NCBI GenBank assembly: GCA_947486475.1
Contig: CANKTR010000007.1
Location: 1 to 51,083 of the forward strand
Direction of reading: 5' to 3'
Length of the DNA stretch: 51,083 nt
DNA from: Microbacteriaceae bacterium
GTDB taxonomy: Bacteria; Actinomycetota; Actinomycetes; Actinomycetales; Microbacteriaceae
Below, piece by piece: positions 1 to 9,601 of the stretch (positions are counted from its first letter, which is position 1; each line of letters begins with the position of its first letter). A model generated the notes under the pieces. The model saw nothing but the letters and a program-made list of their open reading frames with translations, had not been told where the DNA came from and did no database searches. A program made the translations under genes and the position numbers.

Positions 1-1107
1 CAGGTCAACCTGTCCGAATTCGAGGTGCGCGCCCCACGGCACTGTGTCGCGAAGGTGTTGTTCGATGTGCGTGAATGCCTCGGCCGCGGACTGTCCGGGA
101 GCGATTCGAGCCGAGATTTTCACGGTCACCGAGGGAATCAACGTGTTGGACGCGTTTTGGACACTCGGTGCGTCAATTCCCGTGATGGAAATCGCGGGTT
201 GAAACCACAGGCGGGACAGGATAGGTCCCGCGCCGATGTCACTCACTCCCACTTTGAGACCCGAGTCGTGGATGAGTTCGTCCTTGGTGAAATCGGGAAC
301 CGGCGCGTCGTGCGATCGGAGCCCTTTGATGGCGACGGACCCATCGTCGTTGTACAAGCGCGCAAGCAACGTGGTTGTCGCCATCATGGCGTCCGGCACC
401 GCTCCCCCCAGCATTCCCGAATGCGACGCGTGGTCGAGCGTCGAGACGGTGAGCGAGAACGCGACGTTCCCCCGCAGACTCACGGTGAGTGAGGGGATGT
501 CGACGGACCGATTGTCCGAGTCGGCCACGATGATGATGTCGCTTTCGAGGAGTCCGACATGGCGATCGAGAATTGAGGTGAAGGAACGAGAACCGAATTC
601 TTCCTCGCCCTCGATGAACACAGCGAGGCCGATATTGAGGTCGTCGCCGAGTGCCGTCGCCACCGCTTCGAGTGCGGTGAGGTGAACCACGACTCCGGCT
701 TTGTCGTCCGCCGCACCGCGACCGTACAGTCGACCGTTTCGCTCGCTCGGTTCAAAAGGTTCGCTGTCCCACGCTGCGGCGTCTCCCGGAGGTTGAACAT
801 CGTGATGCGCATAGAGCAATACGGTGGGGAATCCGGGCTTGGGGGCCCGTCGAGCGAGGACCGCCGGTTGACCGTAACCGGGGCCCTCCGCGTGTGGCTC
901 GGTGACCGTTCGAATCTCGTCGAAGATGCCCAGGGCTCGAATCCGCTCTTCGACAAACGACGCAGATTTTTCCACCTGCGCCCTGTCGAAACCGTCCCAC
1001 GAGACGCTCGGAATCCGCACGAGTGCGATGAGCGTTTCGACGGCGGACGGAAACGCGGCGGCGATTGACGCACGGAGGGCGTTGAGGGAACGAGGAGATT
1101 CTGTCAT
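1..1107 (-). CDS. M20-family dipeptidase (3' end cut by window edge)
   Basis: Zinc-dependent M20 peptidase that probably cleaves dipeptides in the cytoplasm. I translated this frame directly; it is open from an ATG at 1107 to the window edge, giving 369 residues without the C-terminus. Metal-site motifs of the family are visible: AHHDVQP at about residues 100-106, GRGAADDKAG at 129-138 and EGEEEFGS at 166-173. The remainder, with the H-rich stretch near residue 215 (LDHASHSGMLGG), fits the dimerisation or lid domain. The start is preceded by no strong ribosome site. It is divergent from the DUF3043 gene, the usual neighbour in Microbacteriaceae. The family is clear; substrate specificity is inferred. 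Confidence 0.88.
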   Translation of the reverse strand, partial: MTESPRSLNALRASIAAAFPSAVETLIALVRIPSVSWDGFDRAQVEKSASFVEERIRALGIFDEIRTVTEPHAEGPGYGQPAVLARRAPKPGFPTVLLYAHHDVQPPGDAAAWDSEPFEPSERNGRLYGRGAADDKAGVVVHLTALEAVATALGDDLNIGLAVFIEGEEEFGSRSFTSILDRHVGLLESDIIIVADSDNRSVDIPSLTVSLRGNVAFSLTVSTLDHASHSGMLGGAVPDAMMATTTLLARLYNDDGSVAIKGLRSHDAPVPDFTKDELIHDSGLKVGVSDIGAGPILSRLWFQPAISITGIDAPSVQNASNTLIPSVTVKISARIAPGQSAAEAFTHIEQHLRDTVPWGAHLEFGQVDL

Positions 1108-1145
1108 GACGGTAATCTTAGGAGTACCTAGTGAGAGGAACCGTT

Positions 1146-1724
1146 GTGAACGACTCCCCCGAAAGCATGCCGTCCGTAGGCAAGGGACACGCAACCCCGA
1201 GCCGTAAAGAGCGCGAAGCGGCGAACAAACGCCCGTTGGTCGCGCCTCGTTCGGTGAAGAAAGCCAAATTGACGCGTGAAGAGAAGAACAAGCGCGCGGC
1301 GGATCGTATGACCGCGCGTCAGGGTTTCGAAGCGGGTGACGAGCGTTACCTCCCTGCTCGAGACAAGGGGGCCCAGCGGAAGTTCGTTCGCGACTTCGTC
1401 GACGCCCGCTACACCGTCGGGGAATTCATGATTCCGCTCATGTTCGCGGTGATCATCGCGACGTTCCTGCCTCAGTACAGCGCGACCGACGGTTCCCAGA
1501 TTGGGCTCCAGATGACGGTCATCATCGCGATGTACGGCTTTTTCCTGATCGCCGTCTTCGACGCGTTGATATTGGGACGGAAACTCCTGAGGGTTATGGT
1601 TGTGAAGTTTGGCGACACTCGCATCGAAAAAGGTCATCGTTGGTATGCCGCAACGCGCGCGTTCCAGTTCCGCCCGCTTCGCGTTCCCAAACCGCAGGTT
1701 GTTCGCGGGCAGAAAGTGTCATAA
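1146..1724 (+). CDS. DUF3043 membrane protein
   Basis: Small membrane protein of the actinobacterial DUF3043 family, function unknown. It has a highly charged N-terminal half rich in Lys, Arg and Glu (KAKLTREEKNKRAADRMTARQ), the family motif region ARDKGAQRKFVRDFVDAR, then two hydrophobic segments (FMIPLMFAVIIATFLP and a second around MTVIIAMYGFFLIAVFDALI) and a basic C-terminal tail. I chose GTG 1146 (192 residues) because GAGAGG sits about 7 bases upstream; an in-frame GTG at 1131 would add five residues but would lie on that ribosome site. Its stop overlaps the pyrD stop by six bases on the opposite strand. Confidence 0.85.
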   Translation: MNDSPESMPSVGKGHATPSRKEREAANKRPLVAPRSVKKAKLTREEKNKRAADRMTARQGFEAGDERYLPARDKGAQRKFVRDFVDARYTVGEFMIPLMFAVIIATFLPQYSATDGSQIGLQMTVIIAMYGFFLIAVFDALILGRKLLRVMVVKFGDTRIEKGHRWYAATRAFQFRPLRVPKPQVVRGQKVS

Positions 1725-2732
1725 CCCGCGCGATAATCCCCTAGTGATTCGGGCGGCCCAGAACGGTCCTTCGTAGAGAAACGCCGTGTAGCCCTGCACC
1801 AACGTCGCACCGTCGGCGAGGCGTTCGTGGACGTCGTGCCACGTTTCCACACCGCCGACCGCAATGATGCACAGGTCGCGACCGACGCGCGAACGCAACC
1901 GGCGGACCACCTCTGAGGAGCGACGCGTGAGCGGTGGTCCCGAGAGGCCGCCAGCACCCATCGCGTCAACTTCCTCCGCCGGTGTCTGCAAGCCCTCTCG
2001 CGACAGCGTCGTATTGGTCGCGATGATTCCGTCCAAACCGATTCGAAGGACCAGATCTGCGATCGCGTCGACGCCTTTGTTCGTCAGATCCGGCGCGATC
2101 TTGACCAGCACGGGAGTTGATCCGGCTTCACTCTTCACCACACTCAAGAGTGGCTCGAGCATCTCGATCGCCTGAAGACCCCGAAGTCCCGGGGTGTTGG
2201 GAGACGACACGTTGACCACCAGATAGTCGGCGTGCGGCGCAAGGAGGCGAGTCGATGCGAGGTAATCACCGCGGGACTCCGCGACGTCCGTTGCGAGGCT
2301 CTTGCCGATGTTCACGCCGACGACAGGTCCCGTGCGACGCCGGAGTCGAGGGGCGACGGCCGCCGCGCCGTCGTTGTTGAACCCCATCCGATTGATCAGG
2401 GCACGGTCGGCGAGAAGGCGAAAGAGTCGCGGTCGAGGGTTACCGGGTTGTGCGTGCGCGGTCACCGTGCCGACCTCGATGTGTCCGAACCCCAAGCCCC
2501 ACAAAATTCGGAAAACTCGAGCGTTTTTGTCAAAACCCGCTGCGAGCCCGAAGGGAGACTCGAATTCGAGTCCGAGTGTCCTGACTCGAACCGCCCGCGA
2601 CGGAGCCGTGAAGGCGCGCAACGGGCGGGTTAGTCCGAATCGCTGCGCCCACCGCAGCATCGACACGACCGTTTCGTGCGCGTGTTCCGCATCCATCCGG
2701 GCGAAAATCACGCGGAAAATGAGCTGATACAT
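1719..2732 (-). CDS. pyrD: Dihydroorotate dehydrogenase (quinone), class 2
   Basis: Oxidises dihydroorotate to orotate in pyrimidine synthesis, using FMN and passing electrons to membrane quinone. The 337-residue length fits class 2 enzymes. The amphipathic N-terminal helix ([20 protein letters not shown]) that docks class 2 enzymes on the membrane is present. Further marks are FGLAAGFDKNA, GFGHIEVGTVT, INRMGFNNDGA, VNVSSPNTPGLRGLQ (catalytic Ser region) and the C-terminal FMN-phosphate motif IIAVGGV. The ATG overlaps the nrdR stop by one base (TAATG), so the two are probably co-translated. Confidence 0.97.
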   Translation of the reverse strand: MYQLIFRVIFARMDAEHAHETVVSMLRWAQRFGLTRPLRAFTAPSRAVRVRTLGLEFESPFGLAAGFDKNARVFRILWGLGFGHIEVGTVTAHAQPGNPRPRLFRLLADRALINRMGFNNDGAAAVAPRLRRRTGPVVGVNIGKSLATDVAESRGDYLASTRLLAPHADYLVVNVSSPNTPGLRGLQAIEMLEPLLSVVKSEAGSTPVLVKIAPDLTNKGVDAIADLVLRIGLDGIIATNTTLSREGLQTPAEEVDAMGAGGLSGPPLTRRSSEVVRRLRSRVGRDLCIIAVGGVETWHDVHERLADGATLVQGYTAFLYEGPFWAARITRGLSRGL

Positions 2733-3199
2733 TAAGGCGATTCCGGTTTCGAACGTTCCTCGAGCCGCAGCACCGCGATCGCCGATTCGAAGTCGTCGAG
2801 GGATTCAAAGGCCTGATACACACTCGCGAAGCGCAAATAGGCGACCGAGTCGATAGTGCGCAACTCGGGCAGGATCGACAATCCGATTTCGTTTGAATCA
2901 ATTTGAGACACTCCCGTTGCGCGAATGTTTTCCTCGACTCGTTGGGCCAATCCCGCCAAATCGGCGTCAGTAACGGGTCGACCCTGGCATGCCTTTCGCA
3001 CTCCCGAGACTATTTTTTCCCGCGAGAAGGCCTCGATTACGCCGTTGCGTTTGATGACGGAAAGACTGGCGGTCTCGAGCGTGGACCACCTCCCCGAACA
3101 ATCGGGACACTCCCGCCTCCGACGAACCGACAACCCGTCGTCGGATGTTCGCGAGTCGATGACGCGCGTGTCGGTGAATCGGCAAAAGGGACAGAACAT
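2732..3199 (-). CDS. nrdR: Transcriptional repressor NrdR
   Basis: ATP/dATP-sensing zinc-ribbon repressor of ribonucleotide reductase genes. The N-terminal ribbon carries two Cys pairs (CPFC at residues 3-6 and CPDC further on), followed by an ATP-cone domain with [21 protein letters not shown]. The 155-residue length matches the family. It lies four bases after hisD and overlaps pyrD by one base, an arrangement common in actinobacteria. The second cysteine pair and the RRRREC segment are intact, so it should be functional. Confidence 0.97.
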   Translation of the reverse strand: MFCPFCRFTDTRVIDSRTSDDGLSVRRRRECPDCSGRWSTLETASLSVIKRNGVIEAFSREKIVSGVRKACQGRPVTDADLAGLAQRVEENIRATGVSQIDSNEIGLSILPELRTIDSVAYLRFASVYQAFESLDDFESAIAVLRLEERSKPESP

Positions 3200-3203
3200 T
3201 GTC

Positions 3204-4511
3204 TTACCTCTCGAATCGGGCGGTTATCGCGTCGCCGTGGGCGGGTAGGTCTTCGGACCGAGCGAACGTCACGACGGCGTCCGCTACCTCGTGAAGCGCG
3301 TCACGAGTGTAACGAACCATTTGCCGGGACCGAAGAAAGGTGTAGGGGCCCAGTCCCGCCGCGCGTCGCGCGTGCCCTTGGGTGGGAAGGACGTGGTTGG
3401 AGCCCGCGAGATAGTCCCCCAATGCAACGGGTGTCGACGAACCGACGAAGATGACTCCCGCGTGACAAATGCGTCGTGCCACATCGTCGGCATCAACGGT
3501 GTGAATTTCGAGGTGCTCGGGTGCATAGGCGTCTGACACGGCGATGGCATCGTCGAGCGAATGCACGACAATCACACGCGACTGGTCGCCGTTGAGTGCC
3601 GCTTCAACCCGAACACGGTGGTGAGCGAGCGCGGCGCGGGCTGCTGTCCGTTCGACTACCCGCTCGGCTAACTGTGGCGATGTCGTCACCAACACAGCGC
3701 TCGCTTGTTCATCGTGTTCCGCCTGTGAGACAAGGTCAGCCGCGATGAGATCGGCATCAGCAGAGTCGTCCGCGATGATGAGAATTTCGGTCGGACCCGC
3801 CTCGGAATCAATCCCGACAACGGCGGAAACGGCGCGTTTCGCTGCGGATACGTAGTGATTTCCCGGACCCGTGATCACCGAGACCGGTTCAAGTTTAAGG
3901 CTCGGCACTCCGAAAGCGAGTGCCCCAATCGCGCCCGCTCCCCCCATCGCATAGACCTCGTCGACACCCAGAATCTTCGCGACGGCAGCCACCGTGGGAT
4001 GAACCGAACCGGCGTGGTCGCGCTGTGGTGGGCTGACGAGTGCAATCGACCGCACTCCCGCCACCTGCGCGGCGACCACGTTCATCACCACGCTGGACGG
4101 GTACACCGCCTTACCGCCGGGTACATAGAGCCCGACTCGATCGACCGGAATCCAGTGTTGTTCGATGACGGCTCCGGGTGACAGTGTCGTGATGGACGGC
4201 GGCGGCACCTGTGCCCGCGATGCCGTCGTCACCCGTTCGATGGAAATCGCAATCGCCTCCCGCAAAGCGGGATCCAACTCCGACGCTGCGCGGGCGAGTT
4301 CCGCATCGGAAACTCGAATCGATTCGGGGGAACCGCCGTCAAACCGTTCGGACTGTTCGCGAAGCGCACGCTCGCCGCGGATTCGCACATCCTCCACGAG
4401 TTCCGTCGCGGCGTCGGCGACCGACACATCGGACACCGTCGCCCGCGGGACAAGACCTCTGGCCTCGGCGGCGGACAGAGGTCCGGTCGGAGCGGTAATG
4501 ATGGTCAGCAT
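3204..4511 (-). CDS. hisD: Histidinol dehydrogenase
   Basis: Catalyses the last two steps of histidine synthesis, histidinol to histidine, with NAD and zinc. The protein begins [10 protein letters not shown] at ATG 4511 (435 residues); the frame stays open upstream but those 31 residues do not resemble the family and run into the divergent promoter region. Recognisable stretches are [61 protein letters not shown] (catalytic and zinc residues) and [18 protein letters not shown]. It heads a three-gene unit with nrdR and pyrD; no other his genes are nearby, as is common for this locus. Confidence 0.96.
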   Translation of the reverse strand: MLTIITAPTGPLSAAEARGLVPRATVSDVSVADAATELVEDVRIRGERALREQSERFDGGSPESIRVSDAELARAASELDPALREAIAISIERVTTASRAQVPPPSITTLSPGAVIEQHWIPVDRVGLYVPGGKAVYPSSVVMNVVAAQVAGVRSIALVSPPQRDHAGSVHPTVAAVAKILGVDEVYAMGGAGAIGALAFGVPSLKLEPVSVITGPGNHYVSAAKRAVSAVVGIDSEAGPTEILIIADDSADADLIAADLVSQAEHDEQASAVLVTTSPQLAERVVERTAARAALAHHRVRVEAALNGDQSRVIVVHSLDDAIAVSDAYAPEHLEIHTVDADDVARRICHAGVIFVGSSTPVALGDYLAGSNHVLPTQGHARRAAGLGPYTFLRSRQMVRYTRDALHEVADAVVTFARSEDLPAHGDAITARFER

Positions 4512-4576
4512 GTAGCCCCATGCTACCGTTCGGGAATAATGGGTGCGCATCTGCCCTTGAAAGGAATGTGACCATC

Positions 4577-5065
4577 GTGACGCCTCAGGACGTATTCCTC
4601 GCATCGTTTTCGCTACATCCCGCAGGCGTCGCGGTGATCACGGGACTTCGTGATGACGGTACCCCCGTCGGCTTCACGGCCACGTCACTCTCATCCTTTT
4701 CCTCTAACCCGCCCCGCGCGAGCTTCAATATCGCCCAGCACGCGAGTTCATTCGACGCAATCGAGGTCGGCCGAAAACTGTTGCTTCACCTTCTGGCGTC
4801 TGACCAAATCGACTTGTCCCGCACAATGGCCGGTGATTCACGCGAACGCTTCGCCGGAACCAACTGGAAGGCAGGGTTGGGTGGGCTACCTCAGTTCGCG
4901 GGCGTCCGAGCGGAACTGTTGGCCACGATCGTCGCCGTCACTCCCGTCGGCGAGAACGCGGCGGTTGTGGTGGAGATCGAGGGTGGCAAGACCCACCCCG
5001 ATCGGCCGCCGCTGGTGTACGTCGAGCGCCGGTACCACGTTGTCGGCGATGCGATCTCGGATTAG
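4577..5065 (+). CDS. Flavin reductase-like protein
   Basis: Member of the FMN-binding split-barrel flavin reductase family, likely reducing FMN or FAD with NAD(P)H for an unknown partner. Family marks are the N-terminal HPAGVAVITGLRDDGTPVGFTATSLSSFSSNPP and the later HLLASDQIDLSRTMAGDSRERFAG. Two GTG starts are possible, 4568 and 4577. I chose 4577 (162 residues) because AAAGGA at 4560-4565 is 11 bases away, whereas it lies only 2 bases before 4568. It is divergent from hisD and its stop overlaps the dnaE stop by four bases. Confidence 0.85.
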   Translation: MTPQDVFLASFSLHPAGVAVITGLRDDGTPVGFTATSLSSFSSNPPRASFNIAQHASSFDAIEVGRKLLLHLLASDQIDLSRTMAGDSRERFAGTNWKAGLGGLPQFAGVRAELLATIVAVTPVGENAAVVVEIEGGKTHPDRPPLVYVERRYHVVGDAISD

Positions 5066-8000
5066 ACGAAGCAGTTGGGTCCCAGCGTGCGTTTGAGTTC
5101 GCCGTACAACGGGCCGCTCACCGTCACCGTGTGGGGCAGCGTGAAAACTTGCACTCCGGTCGGGTGTTGAAGTTGTAATTCGATTTCGGCGTCCCCTGGA
5201 TAGCGTCTCAAGACCTCGTCGAGTTCATTAATCAGGGTGGTCGTTGCCCTGTCGGCGGCGACCTGGACTCGAAGCATCGTCACCTCCGAATTGTTGACAC
5301 TGTCGAGGTGTCGGACTGTCCGAACCATCACCGAGAGAAATTGGTCTCGAAGTCGAACTCGACCACTGATCGCAACGAGAGAATCGTTGGTGAGGAGCGG
5401 CCGAAGGTCTTCGTACGATTTGCCCAGAATGGACAAATCGATTGACCCGGACATGTCCTCCAAGACGGCCGATGCGTATTGCTTTCCGGAATTGCGCGCC
5501 GTTCGATGATCGACGTTTCGAAGCAGTCCCGTCAACGTGATGACATCGTCTTCGGACGCACCCTGCAATTCCCATTCGATTTCGTCGCCCTCGTTTTCCG
5601 ACACTTTGGGCGCGGCGACGAGATCGCTGACATAGTGCGTTCGTTGGCGTTTGAGATTTGACTCTTGTCCGTTGAGCGGGTGGTCCGAAACGTACAGTCC
5701 CAGCATCTCGCGCTCGAATTCGAGTTTGGTTTTCCGCGGCCATTCGGGTCGATCCGGGATCAATCGAACCGGTTCATCGAACAATTCCCCGAAATCAAAA
5801 CCAACATCCCCTTTCGAGGCGTCCTTCTTGTCTCGAATTGCGTCGTCAATAATCTTCTCGTGAACCTCGATGAGCGCTCGACGTGAATGACCGAATCGAT
5901 CGAACGCACCCGATTTGAACAGAGCTTCGACCGTTCGCTTGTTGAGCGCGGGCAGCGGCACACGCTCGAGAAAGTTTTGGACCGAGGTGAACTCGCCGCC
6001 CGCTGAGCGCTCGGCCGTGATGTGTGCGACGACCGACTCACCGACATTTTTGATCGAACCCAAGCCGAAGCGCACATCGTCCCCCACTGCAGCGAAATAC
6101 AGATCGGATTCATTGATGTCGGGAGGCAACACGGTCACGCCCATCCGGCGCGCTTCGACAAGGTATCCACCCAACTTGTCACGATCATCTCCGACAGAGG
6201 TCAACAGCGCGGCGACGAACTCCGCCGCATAGTGGGCTTTCAGGTACGCCGTGAAGTACGCGATGACACCATAAGCGGCGGAGTGCGACTTGTTGAAGGC
6301 GTAATCCGAGAACGGAACCAGAATGTCCCAGAGAGTAGTGATCGCGGGTTTCGTAAATCCGCGTTCCAGCATCCCTTCGGAAAATCGCGGGAACTCCTTG
6401 TCGAGGGCTTCTTTACTCTTTTTACCCATCGCACGCCGCAAATTATCCGCTTGACCGAGCGTGTATCCCGCAACCCGCTGGGCGATCTCCATCACCTGTT
6501 CTTGGTAGACAATCAGACCGTAGGTCGGACCGAGGATGTCGTTCAACACCTCTGCTAATTCGGGGTGAATCGGGGTGATGGGTTGTTGCCCCTGTTTGCG
6601 CATCGCATAGTTGGTGTGGCTTTTCGCCCCCATCGGACCCGGGCGATACAGCGCAAGTACGGCGGAAATATCGCCGAAATGGTCGGGGCGCATTTGTTTG
6701 AGAAGTTGCCGCATCGGCGGTGAATCCAACTGGAAAATCCCGAGGGTTTCGCCGGTTGCGAGCAGGTCGTACACCGCGGCGTCATCGAACGGGAGTTCCT
6801 CTAACACGAGTTCGACCCCGCGGTTTCGGGAAATGTTGACGAGTGCGTCGTCGAGAATGTCCAGGTTTCGAAGTCCGAGGAAATCCATCTTGATTAATCC
6901 GAGTTTTTCGCACGAGGGGTAATCAAACTGGGTGATTATCTGCCCGTCATTGTCACGCATCATCAGCGGAACGATTTCGGCGAGAGGTGTGTTCGACATA
7001 ATCACCCCCGCCGCATGGACGCCCGTGTTTCGTTTGATGCTTTCGAGGCCGAGCGCCGTCTCGAACACGGCCCGTGTGTCGGTCGAGGTTTCGACAACTT
7101 CGCGAAATTGTTGTGCTTCTTTGTAGCGCTGGTTGTCGGTGTCGTACATCTCGGACAGGGACATGTCCCTGCCTTGCGCCATCGCCGGCACGGCCTTCGA
7201 CAGCATTTCTCCCATGCCGTAAGGAAAACCCATCACCCGCGCGGCATCTTTCAACGCCTGTTTCGCCTTGATGACGTTGAATGTTGCGATTTGCGCAACG
7301 CGGTCCGAACCGTACTTCTCCGTCACATACCGTTTGACATCGTCGCGTCGGCGAGTGGAAAAGTCGATATCGAAGTCGGGCATCGACGCACGTTCCGGAT
7401 TCAAAAATCTCTCAAAAAGCAGGCCGTGCTCGAGTGGGTCGAGATCGGTGATTCGCATCGCGTACGCCGCCAGGGAGCCGGCACCCGAGCCGCGCCCGGG
7501 TCCCACGCGAACGCCGTTGTCCCTCGCCCAGCGAACGAAGTCGGCGACGACGAGGTAGTACCCGGGGAAGCCCTTCGAATTGATGACCTCGATTTCATAT
7601 CGTGCCCGCTGTTCGATTTCGGGGGTCAGCCCGGCCGGATAACGGAAGTCGAGCCCTGCCCAGACTTCGCGTTCGAAAGCGACAGATTCGGTTTCGGCTG
7701 CTGCTACCGGAAAAGTCGGCATGTGGTTCGCTGTGGTGTCAAACGTGACGTTGCACCGCTCAGCGATCAGGAGTGTGTTGTCCGCTGCTTCAGGATGGTC
7801 GGGGAACAACGAACGCATCTGTGCGGCGGACTTCAGGTAGTACTCCTCGGAATCAAACTTGAATCGTTTTTCGTCCAACAGCGTGGTGGCCGATTGAACG
7901 CAGAGCAGCGCTGCGTGGGATTTTGCCTGGTGCTCGTGGGTGTAATGCAGGTCGTTCGTCAGAACGAGCGGAAGGTCCAGTTCCTTGGCTAACCGCAACA

Positions 8001-8604
8001 GGTCCTTGATCCCCTGCCGTTCGATGGGTAACCGGTGGTCCATGATTTCGATGAAGAAATTTTCTTTCCCGACGACGTCACGCATCGTGGCGGCGGCCAA
8101 CTTCGCGCCCTCATAATCACCCAATCGGATTTTGGTCTGGATTTCTCCCCCAACGCAGCCACTGGTCGCGATAATTCCCTTGTGATGGGTGCTCAAGAGA
8201 TCCAGGTCAACTCGGGGTTTCTGGTAGAAACCCTCGATGTAGGACGCACTGGACATCGAAAACAGGTTGTGCATGCCCTCGGTTGTTTCGCTCAACAGAG
8301 TCAGGTGGGTGTACGCACCTTTACCCGAAACGTCATCATCGCTCCCCTCCGACCACAACACGGGTTTTTTGTGGTGGCGGCTTTCCGGCGCGAAATAGGC
8401 TTCCATGCCGATAATCGCCTTGATGTCCCTGGCCTTGGCCTGCTGCCACATCTCGAATGCGCCGAACATATTGCCATGGTCCGTGATCGCAATCGCATTC
8501 ATGCCCTGTTCGACCGTGGCATCGAGCAAAACGTCGATCCGCGCCGCGCCGTCCAGCATCGAGTTGTCCGTGTGTACGTGAAGATGAACAAACGAACTCG
8601 ACAC
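5062..8604 (-). CDS. dnaE: DNA polymerase III subunit alpha
   Basis: Catalytic alpha subunit of the replicative DNA polymerase. The 1180 residues show an N-terminal PHP domain (FVHLHVHTDNSMLDGAARID, AIAITDHGNMFG), the palm with the catalytic aspartates in PDFDIDF, fingers with GPGRGSGAGSLAAY and LYRPGPMG, a helix-hairpin-helix region and a C-terminal OB fold (VITLTGLLRNVDHRTARNSGK). This looks like the DnaE1 replicative type. GTG 8604 is preceded by AAAGGA at 7 bases. It follows rluD by 67 bases, where a TAAACT hexamer could be a local promoter -10 box. The C-terminal stop overlaps the converging flavin reductase gene. Confidence 0.97.
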   Translation of the reverse strand: MSSSFVHLHVHTDNSMLDGAARIDVLLDATVEQGMNAIAITDHGNMFGAFEMWQQAKARDIKAIIGMEAYFAPESRHHKKPVLWSEGSDDDVSGKGAYTHLTLLSETTEGMHNLFSMSSASYIEGFYQKPRVDLDLLSTHHKGIIATSGCVGGEIQTKIRLGDYEGAKLAAATMRDVVGKENFFIEIMDHRLPIERQGIKDLLRLAKELDLPLVLTNDLHYTHEHQAKSHAALLCVQSATTLLDEKRFKFDSEEYYLKSAAQMRSLFPDHPEAADNTLLIAERCNVTFDTTANHMPTFPVAAAETESVAFEREVWAGLDFRYPAGLTPEIEQRARYEIEVINSKGFPGYYLVVADFVRWARDNGVRVGPGRGSGAGSLAAYAMRITDLDPLEHGLLFERFLNPERASMPDFDIDFSTRRRDDVKRYVTEKYGSDRVAQIATFNVIKAKQALKDAARVMGFPYGMGEMLSKAVPAMAQGRDMSLSEMYDTDNQRYKEAQQFREVVETSTDTRAVFETALGLESIKRNTGVHAAGVIMSNTPLAEIVPLMMRDNDGQIITQFDYPSCEKLGLIKMDFLGLRNLDILDDALVNISRNRGVELVLEELPFDDAAVYDLLATGETLGIFQLDSPPMRQLLKQMRPDHFGDISAVLALYRPGPMGAKSHTNYAMRKQGQQPITPIHPELAEVLNDILGPTYGLIVYQEQVMEIAQRVAGYTLGQADNLRRAMGKKSKEALDKEFPRFSEGMLERGFTKPAITTLWDILVPFSDYAFNKSHSAAYGVIAYFTAYLKAHYAAEFVAALLTSVGDDRDKLGGYLVEARRMGVTVLPPDINESDLYFAAVGDDVRFGLGSIKNVGESVVAHITAERSAGGEFTSVQNFLERVPLPALNKRTVEALFKSGAFDRFGHSRRALIEVHEKIIDDAIRDKKDASKGDVGFDFGELFDEPVRLIPDRPEWPRKTKLEFEREMLGLYVSDHPLNGQESNLKRQRTHYVSDLVAAPKVSENEGDEIEWELQGASEDDVITLTGLLRNVDHRTARNSGKQYASAVLEDMSGSIDLSILGKSYEDLRPLLTNDSLVAISGRVRLRDQFLSVMVRTVRHLDSVNNSEVTMLRVQVAADRATTTLINELDEVLRRYPGDAEIELQLQHPTGVQVFTLPHTVTVSGPLYGELKRTLGPNCFV

Positions 8605-8671
8605 GGGCAGTCCTTTCGGGGTCGGCGGACTTTTAGTTTAGGTCGGTCTTCCCCGCACGCGGTGAGGCGCG

Positions 8672-9601
8672 TCAGCGCGTTGCGAGCAGATTGAGCGAAT
8701 TCACCAAATCCGGGGCATAGTCGCTCGTGATGTCAAGGTCACGACCGTTGACCGGGTGTTGAAAACGGAGTCGGACGGCGTGCAACCACTGACGAGTGAG
8801 CCCCAACTTCCCGGCGAACACGGGATTCGCACCGTACAGCGTGTCCCCGACCAACGGGTGCCGTTGAGCAGCCATGTGCACTCGAATCTGATGGGTGCGA
8901 CCGGTCTCGAGTCCGACCGTCAACAGTGTCGCACCGACATAGCGGGTGAGGGTGTCGAAGTGTGTCACCGCACTCCGACCGTCATGAGTGATTGCGAATT
9001 TCCACGCCGAACCGGGATGCCGGCCGATGGGCGCGTCGACGGTCCCCTCGGATGGCGCCATATCGCCCTGAACCAGCGCGTGATAATCCTTGGTCACGCT
9101 TCGGTCTTTGAACTTTCGTTTGAGGACGGAATAGGCGACTTCACTTTTCGCCACGATCATGAGTCCCGAGGTGCCCACGTCGAGGCGGTGAACAATCCCT
9201 TGTCGCTCGGGAGGACCGGAGGTTGAAATTCGATACCCTGCGCCCGCCAGCGCTCCCAGAACGGTGTCTCCCTCCCAACCGAGCGAGGGGTGAGCCGCAA
9301 GAAAAGGCGGTTTGTTGATGACAACGAGATCGTCGTCGTCGTACATGATCTGCATGTCGGCGATAACAACCGGAACGATCTCGGGTTTACGGGGGTCATC
9401 CCAGGTGATGGACAACAACGATCCGGACAACAGCCGCGTTGATTTTGACGCCACTCGCCCGTCGATTTCGACCCCGCCGCGGTCGATGACCTCACCCGCA
9501 AAAGTACGGGAGAACCCGAGGAGTTTCGCGACGGCGACGTCGACCCGCTCGCCAACGAGACCGTCGGGGACAGAAAGGCTTCTGTGCTGAGGCATCGTCA
9601 C
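8672..9601 (-). CDS. RluD-family 23S rRNA pseudouridine synthase
   Basis: Modifies uridines of the large ribosomal RNA. An S4-like RNA-binding region occupies the first 70 residues (ERVDVAVAKLLGFSRTFAGEVIDRGGVEIDG). The catalytic motif HRLDVGTSGLMIVAKS contains the essential aspartate. GRTHQIRVHMAAQRHPLVGD marks the C-terminal part. Length 309 residues fits RluA/RluD. The GTG at 9601 overlaps the divIVA stop by one base (TAGTG); an ATG at 9595 is an alternative start. In related actinobacteria lspA usually lies between divIVA and this gene; here it is missing. Confidence 0.93.
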   Translation of the reverse strand: MTMPQHRSLSVPDGLVGERVDVAVAKLLGFSRTFAGEVIDRGGVEIDGRVASKSTRLLSGSLLSITWDDPRKPEIVPVVIADMQIMYDDDDLVVINKPPFLAAHPSLGWEGDTVLGALAGAGYRISTSGPPERQGIVHRLDVGTSGLMIVAKSEVAYSVLKRKFKDRSVTKDYHALVQGDMAPSEGTVDAPIGRHPGSAWKFAITHDGRSAVTHFDTLTRYVGATLLTVGLETGRTHQIRVHMAAQRHPLVGDTLYGANPVFAGKLGLTRQWLHAVRLRFQHPVNGRDLDITSDYAPDLVNSLNLLATR